From Flavobacterium sp. UBA7665 (GTDB lineage Bacteria; Bacteroidota; Bacteroidia; Flavobacteriales; Flavobacteriaceae), in the NCBI GenBank assembly GCA_002483285.1, contig DLHP01000041.1, positions 290,513 to 354,512 of the forward strand: a stretch of 64,000 bases of DNA, written 5' to 3'. The notes below the pieces were generated by a model that was not told the origin of the DNA, ran no database searches, and worked only from the letters and a program-made list of their open reading frames with translations. Both the position numbers and the translations under genes were made by a program. Positions 27,968-37,030 of this stretch are shown here, in pieces. Every line of letters starts with the position of its first letter. The stretch's first letter is position 1.

Positions 27968-29008
27968 ATGAATTTCACTAAGTCCCTTATCGCGTGGTAT
28001 TTGCAAAACAAAAGGGACTTGCCCTGGCGACACACTACCAATCCTTACCACATCTGGCTGTCAGAAATCATACTCCAACAGACGCGAGTGGCGCAGGGAA
28101 TGCCTTATTATTTTGCTTTTACGGCGGCTTTTCCAACGGTTTTTGACCTGGCCAATGCAAGCGAGCAACAAGTGCTTAAATTATGGCAAGGGCTTGGGTA
28201 TTATTCTCGTGCCAGGAACCTGCACAAAACGGCGCAAATCGTCGCGTTTGAACTTGGAGGGAAATTCCCTGAAAACTACTGCGATTTGCTAAAACTCAAA
28301 GGTGTTGGTGAATACACCGCAGCAGCCATCGCCTCGTTTTCTTTCAATGAAGCCGTTCCCGTTGTGGATGGTAATGTGTTTCGCGTATTGTCGCGGTATT
28401 TTGATATTGAAACAGACATTGCGAATGCCTCGGCCAAAAAGGAATTTGCCGCTTTGGCTTTTGAGCTGATGCCTAAGGAAAACCCGGCAATTTTTAACCA
28501 AGCGATGATGGAGTTCGGTGCGTTGCAATGCGTCCCAAAGAGTCCCGATTGTCCGGTCTGTCCGTTAAACGGAGGTTGTCTGGCGTTGAAATATAAAAAA
28601 GTAGATCGGCTTCCGGTGAAATCAAAAAAGGCCAAAGTCAGGAATCGATACTTCAACTATTTGATTTTTTCGGATGATGACGACCAAACCATTCTTCAAA
28701 AACGTACCGCCAAAGGAATATGGCACAACTTGTATGAGTTTCCGTTGATAGAAACAGACCAAGAGGTGGATGATGCTTTTATCTCGGAGCAAATCCAAAA
28801 CAAGCACTTTGTTTCGAATGACATTGTTTCCTTGTCCGAGCTTCGGCATGACGTCTCCATACACAAACTCACACACCAACACCTGTATATCAAATTCTGG
28901 CAGGTAAAGGTGGCCGGAAATGTCGCAGGCGGCGTGGATCAACAGACTGCGCTGGGTTATCCGTTCCCGATTGTGATTTATAATTTTATAGAAAAGGAGT
29001 GGAAGTAG
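27968..29008 (+). CDS. mutY: A/G-specific adenine DNA glycosylase
   Basis: Base-excision repair glycosylase of 346 residues that removes adenine mispaired with 8-oxoguanine. LSEIILQQTRV holds the catalytic Glu. The helix-hairpin-helix LKGVGEYTAAAIASF is followed by the catalytic Asp in VPVVDGNVFRV. The [4Fe-4S] loop is C-x6-C-x2-C-x5-C in CVPKSPDCPVCPLNGGC. The C-terminal third is the NUDIX-like 8-oxoG recognition domain. It heads a conserved flavobacterial run mutY-ssb-gldE-gldD. Confidence 0.96.
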   Translation: MNFTKSLIAWYLQNKRDLPWRHTTNPYHIWLSEIILQQTRVAQGMPYYFAFTAAFPTVFDLANASEQQVLKLWQGLGYYSRARNLHKTAQIVAFELGGKFPENYCDLLKLKGVGEYTAAAIASFSFNEAVPVVDGNVFRVLSRYFDIETDIANASAKKEFAALAFELMPKENPAIFNQAMMEFGALQCVPKSPDCPVCPLNGGCLALKYKKVDRLPVKSKKAKVRNRYFNYLIFSDDDDQTILQKRTAKGIWHNLYEFPLIETDQEVDDAFISEQIQNKHFVSNDIVSLSELRHDVSIHKLTHQHLYIKFWQVKVAGNVAGGVDQQTALGYPFPIVIYNFIEKEWK

Positions 29009-29023
29009 TTTTTAAAAAATTAC

Positions 29024-29031
29024 TATATTTG
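29024..29031 (+). promoter_or_regulatory. -7 element of ssb
   Basis: TATATTTG, 56 bases before the ssb ATG. The leader contains a small hairpin ACCCG/CGGGT (about 29037-29057). Confidence 0.55.
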
Positions 29032-29087
29032 CTTACACCCGTTCGCCTTGCTCGGGTAGATAAATCTAAATACCACACAGAAAAAAA

Positions 29088-29516
29088 ATGAGCGGAACGT
29101 TAAACAAAGTCATGTTGATAGGCCATTTGGGCGAAGATGTGAAGATGCACTACTTCGACGGCGGCAATTGCATTGGGCGGTTTCCGTTGGCGACCAACGA
29201 AACTTACATCAACAAATCGACGAATGAAAAAATCACTTCAACCGAATGGCACAATTTGGTAGTGAGGAACAAAGCCGCCGAGATCTGTGAAAAATACCTG
29301 TCTAAAGGCGACAAGATTTATGTAGAAGGCCGCATCAAATCGCGCCAATGGCAAACTGAAGATGGCGTGACCAAATATACCACCGAGATCCAGGTAACCG
29401 AATTCACTTTCCTTACCGTTAAAAAAGAAATCGAGTCGAGCGGACGAACCGTCACCGAAGGCAAATCTTACGACCCAAACCAGAACCCGCTGCCCGAAAA
29501 CGACCTGCCGTTCTGA
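29088..29516 (+). CDS. ssb: Single-stranded DNA-binding protein
   Basis: OB-fold protein of 142 residues that coats single-stranded DNA. Family signatures are LNKVMLIGHLGEDV at the start, STEWHNLVVRNKAAEICEKYLSKGDKIYVEGRI in the middle, and YTTEIQVTEFTFL. The C-terminal acidic tip ends NDLPF, the docking peptide for repair and replication partners. Followed 23 bases later by gldE. The DUF3127 protein at 55509 carries the same type of tip. Confidence 0.95.
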   Translation: MSGTLNKVMLIGHLGEDVKMHYFDGGNCIGRFPLATNETYINKSTNEKITSTEWHNLVVRNKAAEICEKYLSKGDKIYVEGRIKSRQWQTEDGVTKYTTEIQVTEFTFLTVKKEIESSGRTVTEGKSYDPNQNPLPENDLPF

Positions 29517-29539
29517 ATGTCTAACTAATTTACTTCAAT

Positions 29540-30838
29540 TTGGACCCGGAGCCCAGTTTAGGATTTTTATCCACCATTGACACCAACTTACTTTTTGGAT
29601 TTATCGCGATAGCCGTATTGCTCTTTTGTTCGGCGCTGGTCTCGGCTGCCGAAGTCGCTTACTTCTCTTTGACCCCAAAAGACCTCGACGAGTCGGCACT
29701 CAAACATCCGTCGAAAACCCAAATCATTTCGAACTTATTACAGAAACCCAAAAAACTGATCGCAACCTTGTTGATTGCCATCAATTTTCTCAACATTGGC
29801 GTGGTGATTTTGTTTTCGTTTGTGGGCACGACCTTGTTTGAAGGCATTGCCTCGCCGCTCGTAAAATTTATTGTCGAAGTCATCCTGGTTACCTTCCTGA
29901 TTTTGCTCTTCGGTGAGGTTTTACCCAAGGTGTATGCGAGCCGAAATAACATCAAATTCGCACGGTTTTTTGCTTACCCGTTGTCATTCCTGGACAAAAT
30001 GCTGTCGCCGATTAGTCGTCCGATGCGCGCGCTCACGGTATTCCTGCACGAGAAATTAGGCAAACAGAAATCTAATTTTTCTGTCGATCAACTTTCACAG
30101 GCTTTAGAATTGACCTCGTCCGAAGACACCACCGACAACGAACAGAAAATCCTCGAAGGCATCGTCTCTTTTGGCAATACCGATACACGCCAGGTCATGA
30201 GCCCGCGTATCGACATCTTTGCACTCGACATCGACGAAACCTTTGCCGAAATCCTGCCCAAGATCACAGACAAAGGCTATTCGCGCATCCCGGTTTACAA
30301 AGACAATATCGACCATATTGAAGGCGTGTTGTTCGTCAAGGACTTGATTCCGCATATCAACAAAAAGGACTTCGATTGGAAAGCCCTGATTCGCGAACCG
30401 TTTTTTGTACCCGAGAACAAGAAACTCGACAATTTGCTCAAGGATTTCCAAAGCATGAAAAGCCACCTGGCCATCGTTGTGGATGAATACGGCGGCACGT
30501 CTGGGCTGGTTTCACTCGAGGATGTGATTGAAGAGATCGTGGGCGACATCAGCGATGAATTCGATGATGAGAACATCAATTATTCGCAGATCGATCACCG
30601 GAATTTCTTATTTGAAGGCAAGATCAACCTCAAGGATTTTTACAGAATCGTGCAAGCCGACGACGATCTTTTTGAAAGCAGCAAAGGCGAGGCCGAAACC
30701 CTGGCCGGTTTCATCCTTGAAATCCTCGGTAATTTCCCAAGGAAAGGCCAGAAAATAAACTTCGACAAATACCGTTTCACCATTGAAACCGTCGACAAGA
30801 AACGGGTCAAACAAATAAAAGTCACCATCGATGCTTAA
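29540..30838 (+). CDS. gldE: Gliding motility-associated protein GldE
   Basis: Membrane protein of 432 residues of the HlyC/CorC (CNNM-CBS) family. The N-terminal DUF21 region has about four transmembrane helices (starting near residue 19). A CBS pair follows (about 205-325; VMSPRIDIFALDI and AIVVDEYGGTSGLVSLEDVIEEIVGDI), and a CorC_HlyC domain ends the protein. The position between ssb and gldD matches gldE of Flavobacterium johnsoniae, where it is linked to gliding/T9SS function. It starts at TTG (29540), with no nearby upstream ATG in frame. It overlaps gldD by 8 bases. Confidence 0.9.
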   Translation: MDPEPSLGFLSTIDTNLLFGFIAIAVLLFCSALVSAAEVAYFSLTPKDLDESALKHPSKTQIISNLLQKPKKLIATLLIAINFLNIGVVILFSFVGTTLFEGIASPLVKFIVEVILVTFLILLFGEVLPKVYASRNNIKFARFFAYPLSFLDKMLSPISRPMRALTVFLHEKLGKQKSNFSVDQLSQALELTSSEDTTDNEQKILEGIVSFGNTDTRQVMSPRIDIFALDIDETFAEILPKITDKGYSRIPVYKDNIDHIEGVLFVKDLIPHINKKDFDWKALIREPFFVPENKKLDNLLKDFQSMKSHLAIVVDEYGGTSGLVSLEDVIEEIVGDISDEFDDENINYSQIDHRNFLFEGKINLKDFYRIVQADDDLFESSKGEAETLAGFILEILGNFPRKGQKINFDKYRFTIETVDKKRVKQIKVTIDA

Positions 30839-31394
30839 AAAAATCGTTTCCTTTACCTGTGTCGGCTTTGTGCTGGCTTCTGTTTTTGGTTGCAAGAAAG
30901 AAACCTTGCCCAAACCGTCAAGCCAATTGAGCCTTGAGTATCCGATGGCCGAGTATGCGCACTTTGAAAACCATTGTCCGTTTACATTCGACATGAATTC
31001 GGATGCCATCATCACCGAGAAAAGCGATTGCAATTTTGAGATCAATTATCCCAAAATGAAAGCGACGATTTACGTGAGTTATAAGCCTGTTTCGGGCAAT
31101 ATCAACACGCTGTTGCGCGACGCCCAGAAACTCACTTACGAACACGTCATTAAGGCCGACGACATCCTCGAACAGCCATTCATCAACAACGACCACAAGG
31201 TATACGGGATGTTTTACCAGGTCAACGGGAACGCTGCGACCAATGGGCAGTTTTACGCCACCGACAGCATACGGCATTTCATAGACTGTTCGGTGTATTT
31301 TTATGCCAAACCCAATTTCGATTCGGTCATGCCAGCCGCGAGTTATGTGAAGAATGATATGCAGCAGTTGATGGAGAGTTTGCGGTGGAAATAA
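30831..31394 (+). CDS. gldD: Gliding motility lipoprotein GldD
   Basis: Lipoprotein of 187 residues required with the gliding/T9SS machinery in Flavobacterium. The signal peptide ends in a lipobox (VFGCKKE, Cys21). The mature part shows the family segments YPMAEYAHFENHCPFTFD, CNFEINYPKMKATIYVSYK and MFYQVNGNAATNGQFYATDS. Its start overlaps gldE by 8 bases, so they are translationally coupled. Role in the complex is not fully known; it is a cell-envelope component. Confidence 0.93.
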   Translation: MLKKIVSFTCVGFVLASVFGCKKETLPKPSSQLSLEYPMAEYAHFENHCPFTFDMNSDAIITEKSDCNFEINYPKMKATIYVSYKPVSGNINTLLRDAQKLTYEHVIKADDILEQPFINNDHKVYGMFYQVNGNAATNGQFYATDSIRHFIDCSVYFYAKPNFDSVMPAASYVKNDMQQLMESLRWK

Positions 31395-31399
31395 GAGAA

Positions 31400-31536
31400 A
31401 AGACCGCTGCGCTGCAAGACCCAAGACCGCTACGCTGAAAGAGAAAAGAGAAAAAGAAAAAGCCGGAAGTAACATCTTACTTCCGGCTTTTTATACGCTA
31501 TGATTGGCGTCTTGCTTCTTGCAGCGCAGCGGTCTT
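31400..31536. repeat. Inverted repeat surrounding the gldD terminator
   Basis: A 20-base arm (31400-31419; AAGACCGCTGCGCTGCAAGA) is repeated exactly in inverse at 31517-31536. An imperfect second unit follows the left arm (AAGACCGCTACGCTG, about 31423-31437). A strong terminator lies in between. The whole forms a nested hairpin about 137 bases long. Confidence 0.8.
31457..31492. terminator. Bidirectional terminator between gldD and HMA lipoprotein
   Basis: AAAAGCCGGAAGTAA pairs with TTACTTCCGGCTTTT across a CATC loop, a perfect 15-bp stem with T-rich ends both ways, between convergent genes. Confidence 0.93.
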
Positions 31537-31551
31537 TCTTCTAAATTCTCC

Positions 31552-32064
31552 TTACGCTTTCTTCTCGTCAGACGAACAGTGGCTTTTCTTTTTCCCAGCG
31601 CAACATCCGCCTTTTGCTTCTTTCTTAGCCGCTTTGGCATCGGTTTTCTTTTCTTTTTCCTGCTCCTGGTCAGTGAGCATCGCGTGGTTTTTGGAGGCGT
31701 TCAGGTTAGACACTTTATAGGTTTTACCGTCTGCGGTCGCCTCAACGATTTTTACAAGATTTTCTGGAGTTTGCAAACTTGAATCGAACTCCACCGTGGC
31801 TGTTTTTTTGTCGAAATCAACGGTGGCTTTTTGTACGCCATTGGTTTTGGCCAGCTCCTTCTCGATGGTTTTAGCACAACCGATCGCACAAGTCATTCCG
31901 TCGATGCTAAAACTGGCAGTCTCTAATTTCTCAGGATTGATGACTGCTTTCTCGGTTGAGGCAACTGCATCTCCTTTTTCTGCAGGCGCGCTTCCGGTTT
32001 CCTTGCAGCTGGTCAACAACAATCCCGAAACAGCCAACGCCAATAGTGATTTGGTAAAATTCAT
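31552..32064 (-). CDS. HMA-domain lipoprotein with Cys-rich tail
   Basis: Lipoprotein of 170 residues. Signal peptide with lipobox LLLTSCKE (Cys20). A heavy-metal-associated domain spans about 48-115 with the metal site GMTCAIGCAKTIE. The C-terminal third is Lys/Glu/Ala-rich and ends with GGCCAGKKKSHCSSDEKK, which adds three more Cys and a His. It probably binds copper or a similar soft metal in the periplasm or outer membrane as a chaperone or sink. No metal ATPase or regulator lies next to it, so the pathway is open. Confidence 0.8.
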   Translation of the reverse strand: MNFTKSLLALAVSGLLLTSCKETGSAPAEKGDAVASTEKAVINPEKLETASFSIDGMTCAIGCAKTIEKELAKTNGVQKATVDFDKKTATVEFDSSLQTPENLVKIVEATADGKTYKVSNLNASKNHAMLTDQEQEKEKKTDAKAAKKEAKGGCCAGKKKSHCSSDEKKA

Positions 32065-32168
32065 AATGATAGTTATAAGTTGTTAATTCAAAATCGTTTA
32101 CAAAAATAAATAAAAAACGACGCCTATTTCCTAAAATTATTACAAATTTGGGGATTCAAAAAACAGCC

Positions 32169-33035
32169 ATGAGCCCTAAGCAACTCAAGTGGTTTTTCCT
32201 GATTTTGCTAGCGCTGATCTGGGGAAGCTCGTTCATCCTTATAAAAAAAGGCCTTGTGGGGCTCAATCCATACCAACTCGGTTCGCTACGCATGATTTTT
32301 GCCGCGATTTTCGTTTTGGCTATCGGCTTTAAGACGCTTCCCAAAATCCCGTTGTACAAATGGCGGTACATGTTCCTTACGGCGATGCTCGGTATGTTTT
32401 TTCCTGCTTATCTTTTTGCGATTGCCGAGACACAGATTGGCAGTTCGGTCACGGGAATCCTCAATGCGCTTACGCCGTTCAATGCACTATTGCTGGGTGT
32501 TTTCGCTTTTGGGCTTCAGGTAAACCGGAACCAGATTTTTGGCGTCATCGTGGGTTTGATCGGTAGTCTTTTGCTGGTTTTTACCGGAGAAGATACTGGC
32601 TCGACTGGCAACTATTTTTACGTATTTCTGGTGTACATCGCCACGCTTTGTTATGGCACGAATGTCAATATCGTCAAGAAGTATTTGCCCGAATTCAATT
32701 CACTTACAATAGCCGCAGGAAACGCGCTCGTGACCTTGATTCCGGCTTTGGTCATTCTCTATTTCACGGGATTTTTTGAGGTAGTGCACTTGCCCAAAGT
32801 ACAACATTCGATGCTGTTCATCATGGTTCTCGGCATATTCGGAACCGGAATCGCCAACCTGCTTTTCTACAAACTCATCCAGATTTCATCTCCGGTTTTT
32901 GCTACTTCGGTCACGTACCTGATTCCAATCGTGGCCTTTTTCTGGGGATTGTTAGACAATGAGATGTTGTCACCGCTGCAGTTTGTGGGCGCGTGTGTGA
33001 TTTTATTTGGCGTTTACCTTTCGGGAAAGAAATAA
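32169..33035 (+). CDS. EamA family (DMT) transporter
   Basis: Inner-membrane exporter of 288 residues with ten predicted helices in two EamA repeats. The first begins LALIWGSSFILIKKGL and the second FVYIATLCYGTNVNIVKKYLP. Family members export metabolites or amino acids; the substrate is unknown here. The ATG at 32169 was chosen over an upstream TTG at 32148 because it gives the usual short cytoplasmic start. Two bases separate its stop from the convergent Arg/Asp-tailed gene. Confidence 0.87.
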   Translation: MSPKQLKWFFLILLALIWGSSFILIKKGLVGLNPYQLGSLRMIFAAIFVLAIGFKTLPKIPLYKWRYMFLTAMLGMFFPAYLFAIAETQIGSSVTGILNALTPFNALLLGVFAFGLQVNRNQIFGVIVGLIGSLLLVFTGEDTGSTGNYFYVFLVYIATLCYGTNVNIVKKYLPEFNSLTIAAGNALVTLIPALVILYFTGFFEVVHLPKVQHSMLFIMVLGIFGTGIANLLFYKLIQISSPVFATSVTYLIPIVAFFWGLLDNEMLSPLQFVGACVILFGVYLSGKK

Positions 33036-33036
33036 A

Positions 33037-33561
33037 TTATCTTGGTTTCTTGGGACGGCGGTCCCTGTTTCTGTCGCGGTCTCTGTCCCTGTCGCGATCT
33101 CTGCTTCTTTCCTTTTCTTTTTCCTTCTCATTGATCGGGGCAACCGGCGCTGGTTTTTTATCTTCGAAAGAAATGATGAACAGTTTGTGGTTTTCAAGCA
33201 CCACACCGTTTTCTTGCTGTTGCTTGACTAGTGTAAAGTTATCCAGCGCTTCTTTTTCGATGTTTCTCTTAGCGATAATCTGCTGGAACATTTCGGTAGC
33301 CTCTTTGGCTGTGCGATTGCAGTAATTGATCCAGTTTTCGCCGATTTTGATGTCCTCTGTATAGTAATGCAGCCAATACAATTCACAGGTGCCTTCGTCA
33401 AAAACGTACTGAACGAGTCCGCCTTCGATGCCCATCTGGAGTTTTCGCGCCGCTTCTATGACCTCTAAGAAATCGTCTTGGCGCCAACCGTATTCGCTGC
33501 CGCTCTGGATGCTTTTTTCAAGTAAGGCCACCGGAAGCCTGTGTTCTATTATTTCGCTCAT
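33037..33561 (-). CDS. Unknown protein with Arg-Asp repeat tail
   Basis: Protein of 174 residues with no signal peptide or membrane segment. Residues 1-140 look globular (LFIISFEDKK at the end). The tail is low-complexity: KEKEKERSRDRDRDRDRDRN then basic RRPKKPR, encoded by near-repeated six-base units. I do not recognise the family beyond a sense that it is conserved in Flavobacteriia. Mixed-charge RD repeats are typical of RNA-binding or condensate-forming proteins; that is analogy only. It lies 22 bases upstream of the M16 gene stop in the same direction. Confidence 0.65.
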   Translation of the reverse strand: MSEIIEHRLPVALLEKSIQSGSEYGWRQDDFLEVIEAARKLQMGIEGGLVQYVFDEGTCELYWLHYYTEDIKIGENWINYCNRTAKEATEMFQQIIAKRNIEKEALDNFTLVKQQQENGVVLENHKLFIISFEDKKPAPVAPINEKEKEKERSRDRDRDRDRDRNRDRRPKKPR

Positions 33562-33583
33562 TTTGGTAAATTGGTTTGTTGGA

Positions 33584-35629
33584 TTATTGGAAATCGGTAT
33601 CCGAAACGCCTTCGTTGATCTGCACTTCGGTGGTGGTCAGGTCTATCTCAAAGCCAAGGTTCAGCACCGAATGATACGGCACCTTCACGCCTTTTACCTC
33701 GCGGTAATCATCGAACGTCACCATCTGGTTTACGGTTTGTCCCTGCATTTCAAGAGTCACGCCCTGCGCTAACTTAAGCCCTGATTTGGTGTCGTAATAC
33801 AATTTCATGCGTCCGTCTTTGATTACGTAGGCTTCCTTGTCACCAAATTTCTCAATGCCTTCGAGGCTTATCGTGGGTTTGTTGAGGAGCGACAATTCAA
33901 TAAATGGGTTGGCCTCTGATTTGGCCTCGGCGAGTTCGGTGCCCAAGAGTTCTTTCTTTTGGCCTTGCGTGGTGACATAAGCCGTCTTGTCGGCAACTAC
34001 TTGTTTCATCATCGAGAATCCCATCGCTTTGATTTCGCGGTATTGCTTTCCTTTTGCCGTTTTGGTGGTCAGTTCTACGGGCGTTCCTTGTATGGTTCCC
34101 GATGACACCGAGCGAATGGTTTTTACAGCTTCTACCGTTTTCTCGCCGCCAATGGATTTTAAATAATTAGCGAGTACGCTTTTGGCAGTAACGCCTGCGG
34201 CCACGGGCAATTTGTATTCTGGTTTGGCTACCGGGTTGCCGAACTTGTCAAAATAAAGGATTTTGATATTGGTCTTTTCAAGTGTAGGCAAAATTTCTGA
34301 TCCTTTCCCGGTGATGCAAATCCTGAGTTTGTCGAGGACGAAATATTTGTTGGCCACACGAAGGATATCGTCGGGTGTGACGGCGTTAATGCTTTTGATG
34401 TAGTTCTCATAGAAATCTTCGGGCAATCCTTGTGTTTTGATTCGCAAAGCCCAACTGGCAACGGTTTGCGGTTTTTCCATCTGCATGATGAAGTTGCCTA
34501 CGTAACCGGCTTTGACGTTTTGCAGCACGTCGTCGGCCACTTTTTCTGTGCGGATCCGTTTGATTTCGTTGACAAATTCTACCACTGCGCTATCTACCAC
34601 CGCGTTGCGGACCTGGGCAAATGCCACGAATCGCGAGGTGTATTTGCTACCGCGGATAGACGACTCGGCGCCGTAAGTCCAACCGTGTTTTTCGCGCAGG
34701 TTCATGTTGAGGTAGCTGCTAAAATCACCACCCAAAACCTGGTTGGCCACGATGGCAGCAAAGTAATCTTTGTCGGTCATCTTGAGGTTGGAGATGTTCA
34801 TCACTGAGATTTCGGCCTGCACCGCATTGGGCATGTCTACGAAATTGATTTGCTGGTATTGCACATCCTTAGGTTCGGTGTAAGTGAGGTTGGGCGCGGT
34901 GGCTTTCTGCCAAGGATCGAACAGGTCTTCTACCTTGGTTTTGATTTGGTTAAAGTTGACATCGCCGATGATAATCAGATAGGCGTTTTCGGGGACGAAA
35001 TACGTATTGTAATTGAGTTTCACATCGTCTAGCGTGATGTTGTTTACGGTTTCCTCGGTGATGTATTCGCTCGACGGATGGTTTTTACCGTAAGCCAGTA
35101 CATTCTCAATCCTTTTGGCTACGGCCGCGACGCTTTTTTCTTCGGTTTTGAGGCCTTCGATAAGCTTGGCTTTTTCCTTGTCGAATTCAAATTGGGTAAA
35201 ACGCGGGTTCAACGCAGCGTCGGCCATGAGTTCGAGCAATCGGTCGGCATATTTGGACAGTCCTTGTGCGTAGGCGCTGTTGTCTGAAAAACTCACATAA
35301 GCGCCCATGAAGTCGACCTGGTCGTTGAAGGCGATTTTGGGCATTTGTTCTGTTCCGGTGCCCAGCAAACGGCCCACCATAGCCGAAACACCTTTCTTGT
35401 TTTTTTCAAGGTAAGGCACATTGTCTATGGTAAGTGTGTAAGAAACACGGGGTAATTTGTGGTTTTCTACCACCATGACCTTGAGTCCGTTTTGCAACTG
35501 GAAAGATTGCGGTTTACCAATGTTAATGGTAGGCGAAGGTCCCGGTTTGGGTTGTGGTCTGTCTTGTGCGTGCATAAATAGGGTTAAGAACAAACTTGAA
35601 AGAATGTATAAGGTGATATTTGGCTTCAT
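33584..35629 (-). CDS. M16 family peptidase-like protein, non-catalytic partner
   Basis: Exported protein of 681 residues. Signal peptide (MKPNITLYILSSLFLTLFMHAQ), then two M16 domains, then about 200 extra C-terminal residues (from about SIGGEKTVEAVKTIRSV) resembling the outer-membrane lipoprotein-sorting-like fold often appended in Bacteroidota. The HxxEH zinc motif is replaced by AMVGRLLGTG, so it is probably the inactive subunit of a heterodimer. The active partner is encoded 6 bases upstream. This pair parallels the alpha/beta arrangement of processing peptidases. Confidence 0.88.
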   Translation of the reverse strand: MKPNITLYILSSLFLTLFMHAQDRPQPKPGPSPTINIGKPQSFQLQNGLKVMVVENHKLPRVSYTLTIDNVPYLEKNKKGVSAMVGRLLGTGTEQMPKIAFNDQVDFMGAYVSFSDNSAYAQGLSKYADRLLELMADAALNPRFTQFEFDKEKAKLIEGLKTEEKSVAAVAKRIENVLAYGKNHPSSEYITEETVNNITLDDVKLNYNTYFVPENAYLIIIGDVNFNQIKTKVEDLFDPWQKATAPNLTYTEPKDVQYQQINFVDMPNAVQAEISVMNISNLKMTDKDYFAAIVANQVLGGDFSSYLNMNLREKHGWTYGAESSIRGSKYTSRFVAFAQVRNAVVDSAVVEFVNEIKRIRTEKVADDVLQNVKAGYVGNFIMQMEKPQTVASWALRIKTQGLPEDFYENYIKSINAVTPDDILRVANKYFVLDKLRICITGKGSEILPTLEKTNIKILYFDKFGNPVAKPEYKLPVAAGVTAKSVLANYLKSIGGEKTVEAVKTIRSVSSGTIQGTPVELTTKTAKGKQYREIKAMGFSMMKQVVADKTAYVTTQGQKKELLGTELAEAKSEANPFIELSLLNKPTISLEGIEKFGDKEAYVIKDGRMKLYYDTKSGLKLAQGVTLEMQGQTVNQMVTFDDYREVKGVKVPYHSVLNLGFEIDLTTTEVQINEGVSDTDFQ

Positions 35630-35635
35630 GAGAAC

Positions 35636-36952
35636 TTAGTTTTGCGCTTTTTGCGGAAGGTAATCGAGTATCAGGCGTTGGTTGGGATTGAGGTATTTTC
35701 TGGCCACCTCACGGATTTCCTCGCGTGTGATGCTTTGGTACGATTCAATATCGGTATTGACCAGATTTACATCGCCAAACAGCAGATAATACGTGGTGAG
35801 GCTTTCTGCCGTGCCTTCAACCGTGGCGTATTTGTTTACGTATTCGTTCATGATTTTGTTCTGGAGCTTTTCCATGTCGCGTTCAGAAATCAGTTCGAGT
35901 TGCAGTTTTGTAATCTCGGCATCCATTTCGGCCAGGATGGCCTTGGGGTTTGTGGTGCCCAGTGGCAAGCCGTACAAAGCGTAAATTCCGTAATCTTCCT
36001 GACTGTAACTCAAAGAGCCTACGTTGAGCGCCATTTTCTTTTCGTCCACAATCCTTTGGTACAAACGCGAGCTTTTGCCATCGCTGAGTAAGGTAGAAAT
36101 CATCTCGAGCACACGAGCGTCGCGGGTTTTCATTGAAGGTGTACGGTAAGCGGCCACAATCGCCGGAACCTGAATGTTGGCATCTTCATAACTCGCTTTG
36201 ATGGGTGCGGTGATTGGTGTTTCCTCAAAAGTTTGCTTTACGACGGGCGCGCCTCTTTTGATTGGGTCAAAATATTTGTGGATCCATTGCAGGGCTTGTT
36301 TCATTTCGAAATTTCCGGCCACGACCAAAACCGCATTGTTGGGCACATAATACTTTTTGTTGAACATCTGGAAGTCTTCGAGTTTGGCCGAGTTAAGGTG
36401 CTCCATCGAGCCAATGGTTTCCCAGCGGTACGGATGTTTTACAAACAGGTTTTTCTTGACCTCAGAAATGATGTGTCCGTAAGGTTGGTTGTCCATGCGC
36501 GAACGCTTTTCTTCTTTGATGACTTCTTTTTGCGTATCCACACCGGTTTGGTTGATGATGGGATGCAGCATACGCTCGGATTCCATCCAAAGGCCGAGTT
36601 CGAGGTTGTTGGACGGAAACACTTCATAGTAATACGTGCGGTCATCGGAGGTGTTGGCGTTGTTGTTGCCGCCGTTTCCGGTGACGATTTTCATCCATTC
36701 GCCGCGTTTGATGTTTTGGGTGCCTTCAAACAAAAGGTGTTCGAAAAAGTGGGCGAAACCGGTTTTCTCGGGGTTTTCATCTTTAGAACCCACATGGTAC
36801 ATCACCGAAGTAATCACGAGTGGCGCCGAAGTGTCCTGGTGTAGGATCACATGCAAGCCGTTTTCAAGGGTGTATTCTTCGAATTCTACTTTCTGGGCAT
36901 GAAGGTTTGTGAGCATAAGCAAAGCACTTAGGGCTAGTATCGATTTTTTCAT
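35636..36952 (-). CDS. M16 family zinc peptidase, catalytic subunit
   Basis: Periplasmic metallopeptidase of 438 residues. Signal peptide (MKKSILALSALLMLTNLHAQ), then the inverted zinc motif HFFEH at residues 68-72 (GFAHFFEHLLFEGT), with the distal Glu in QKEVIKEEKRSR near 147. Two M16 domains form the clamp for short peptides. The partner without the zinc motif follows immediately, so the two likely form a heterodimer in the periplasm. Confidence 0.92.
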   Translation of the reverse strand: MKKSILALSALLMLTNLHAQKVEFEEYTLENGLHVILHQDTSAPLVITSVMYHVGSKDENPEKTGFAHFFEHLLFEGTQNIKRGEWMKIVTGNGGNNNANTSDDRTYYYEVFPSNNLELGLWMESERMLHPIINQTGVDTQKEVIKEEKRSRMDNQPYGHIISEVKKNLFVKHPYRWETIGSMEHLNSAKLEDFQMFNKKYYVPNNAVLVVAGNFEMKQALQWIHKYFDPIKRGAPVVKQTFEETPITAPIKASYEDANIQVPAIVAAYRTPSMKTRDARVLEMISTLLSDGKSSRLYQRIVDEKKMALNVGSLSYSQEDYGIYALYGLPLGTTNPKAILAEMDAEITKLQLELISERDMEKLQNKIMNEYVNKYATVEGTAESLTTYYLLFGDVNLVNTDIESYQSITREEIREVARKYLNPNQRLILDYLPQKAQN

Positions 36953-37030
36953 ACAATATAATAATTGCGTGTTTTGATGGTTGCCGATGGGTAAGTGGTC
37001 GGCATTAAGTTAGGCCAAAAGTAGGTTATT

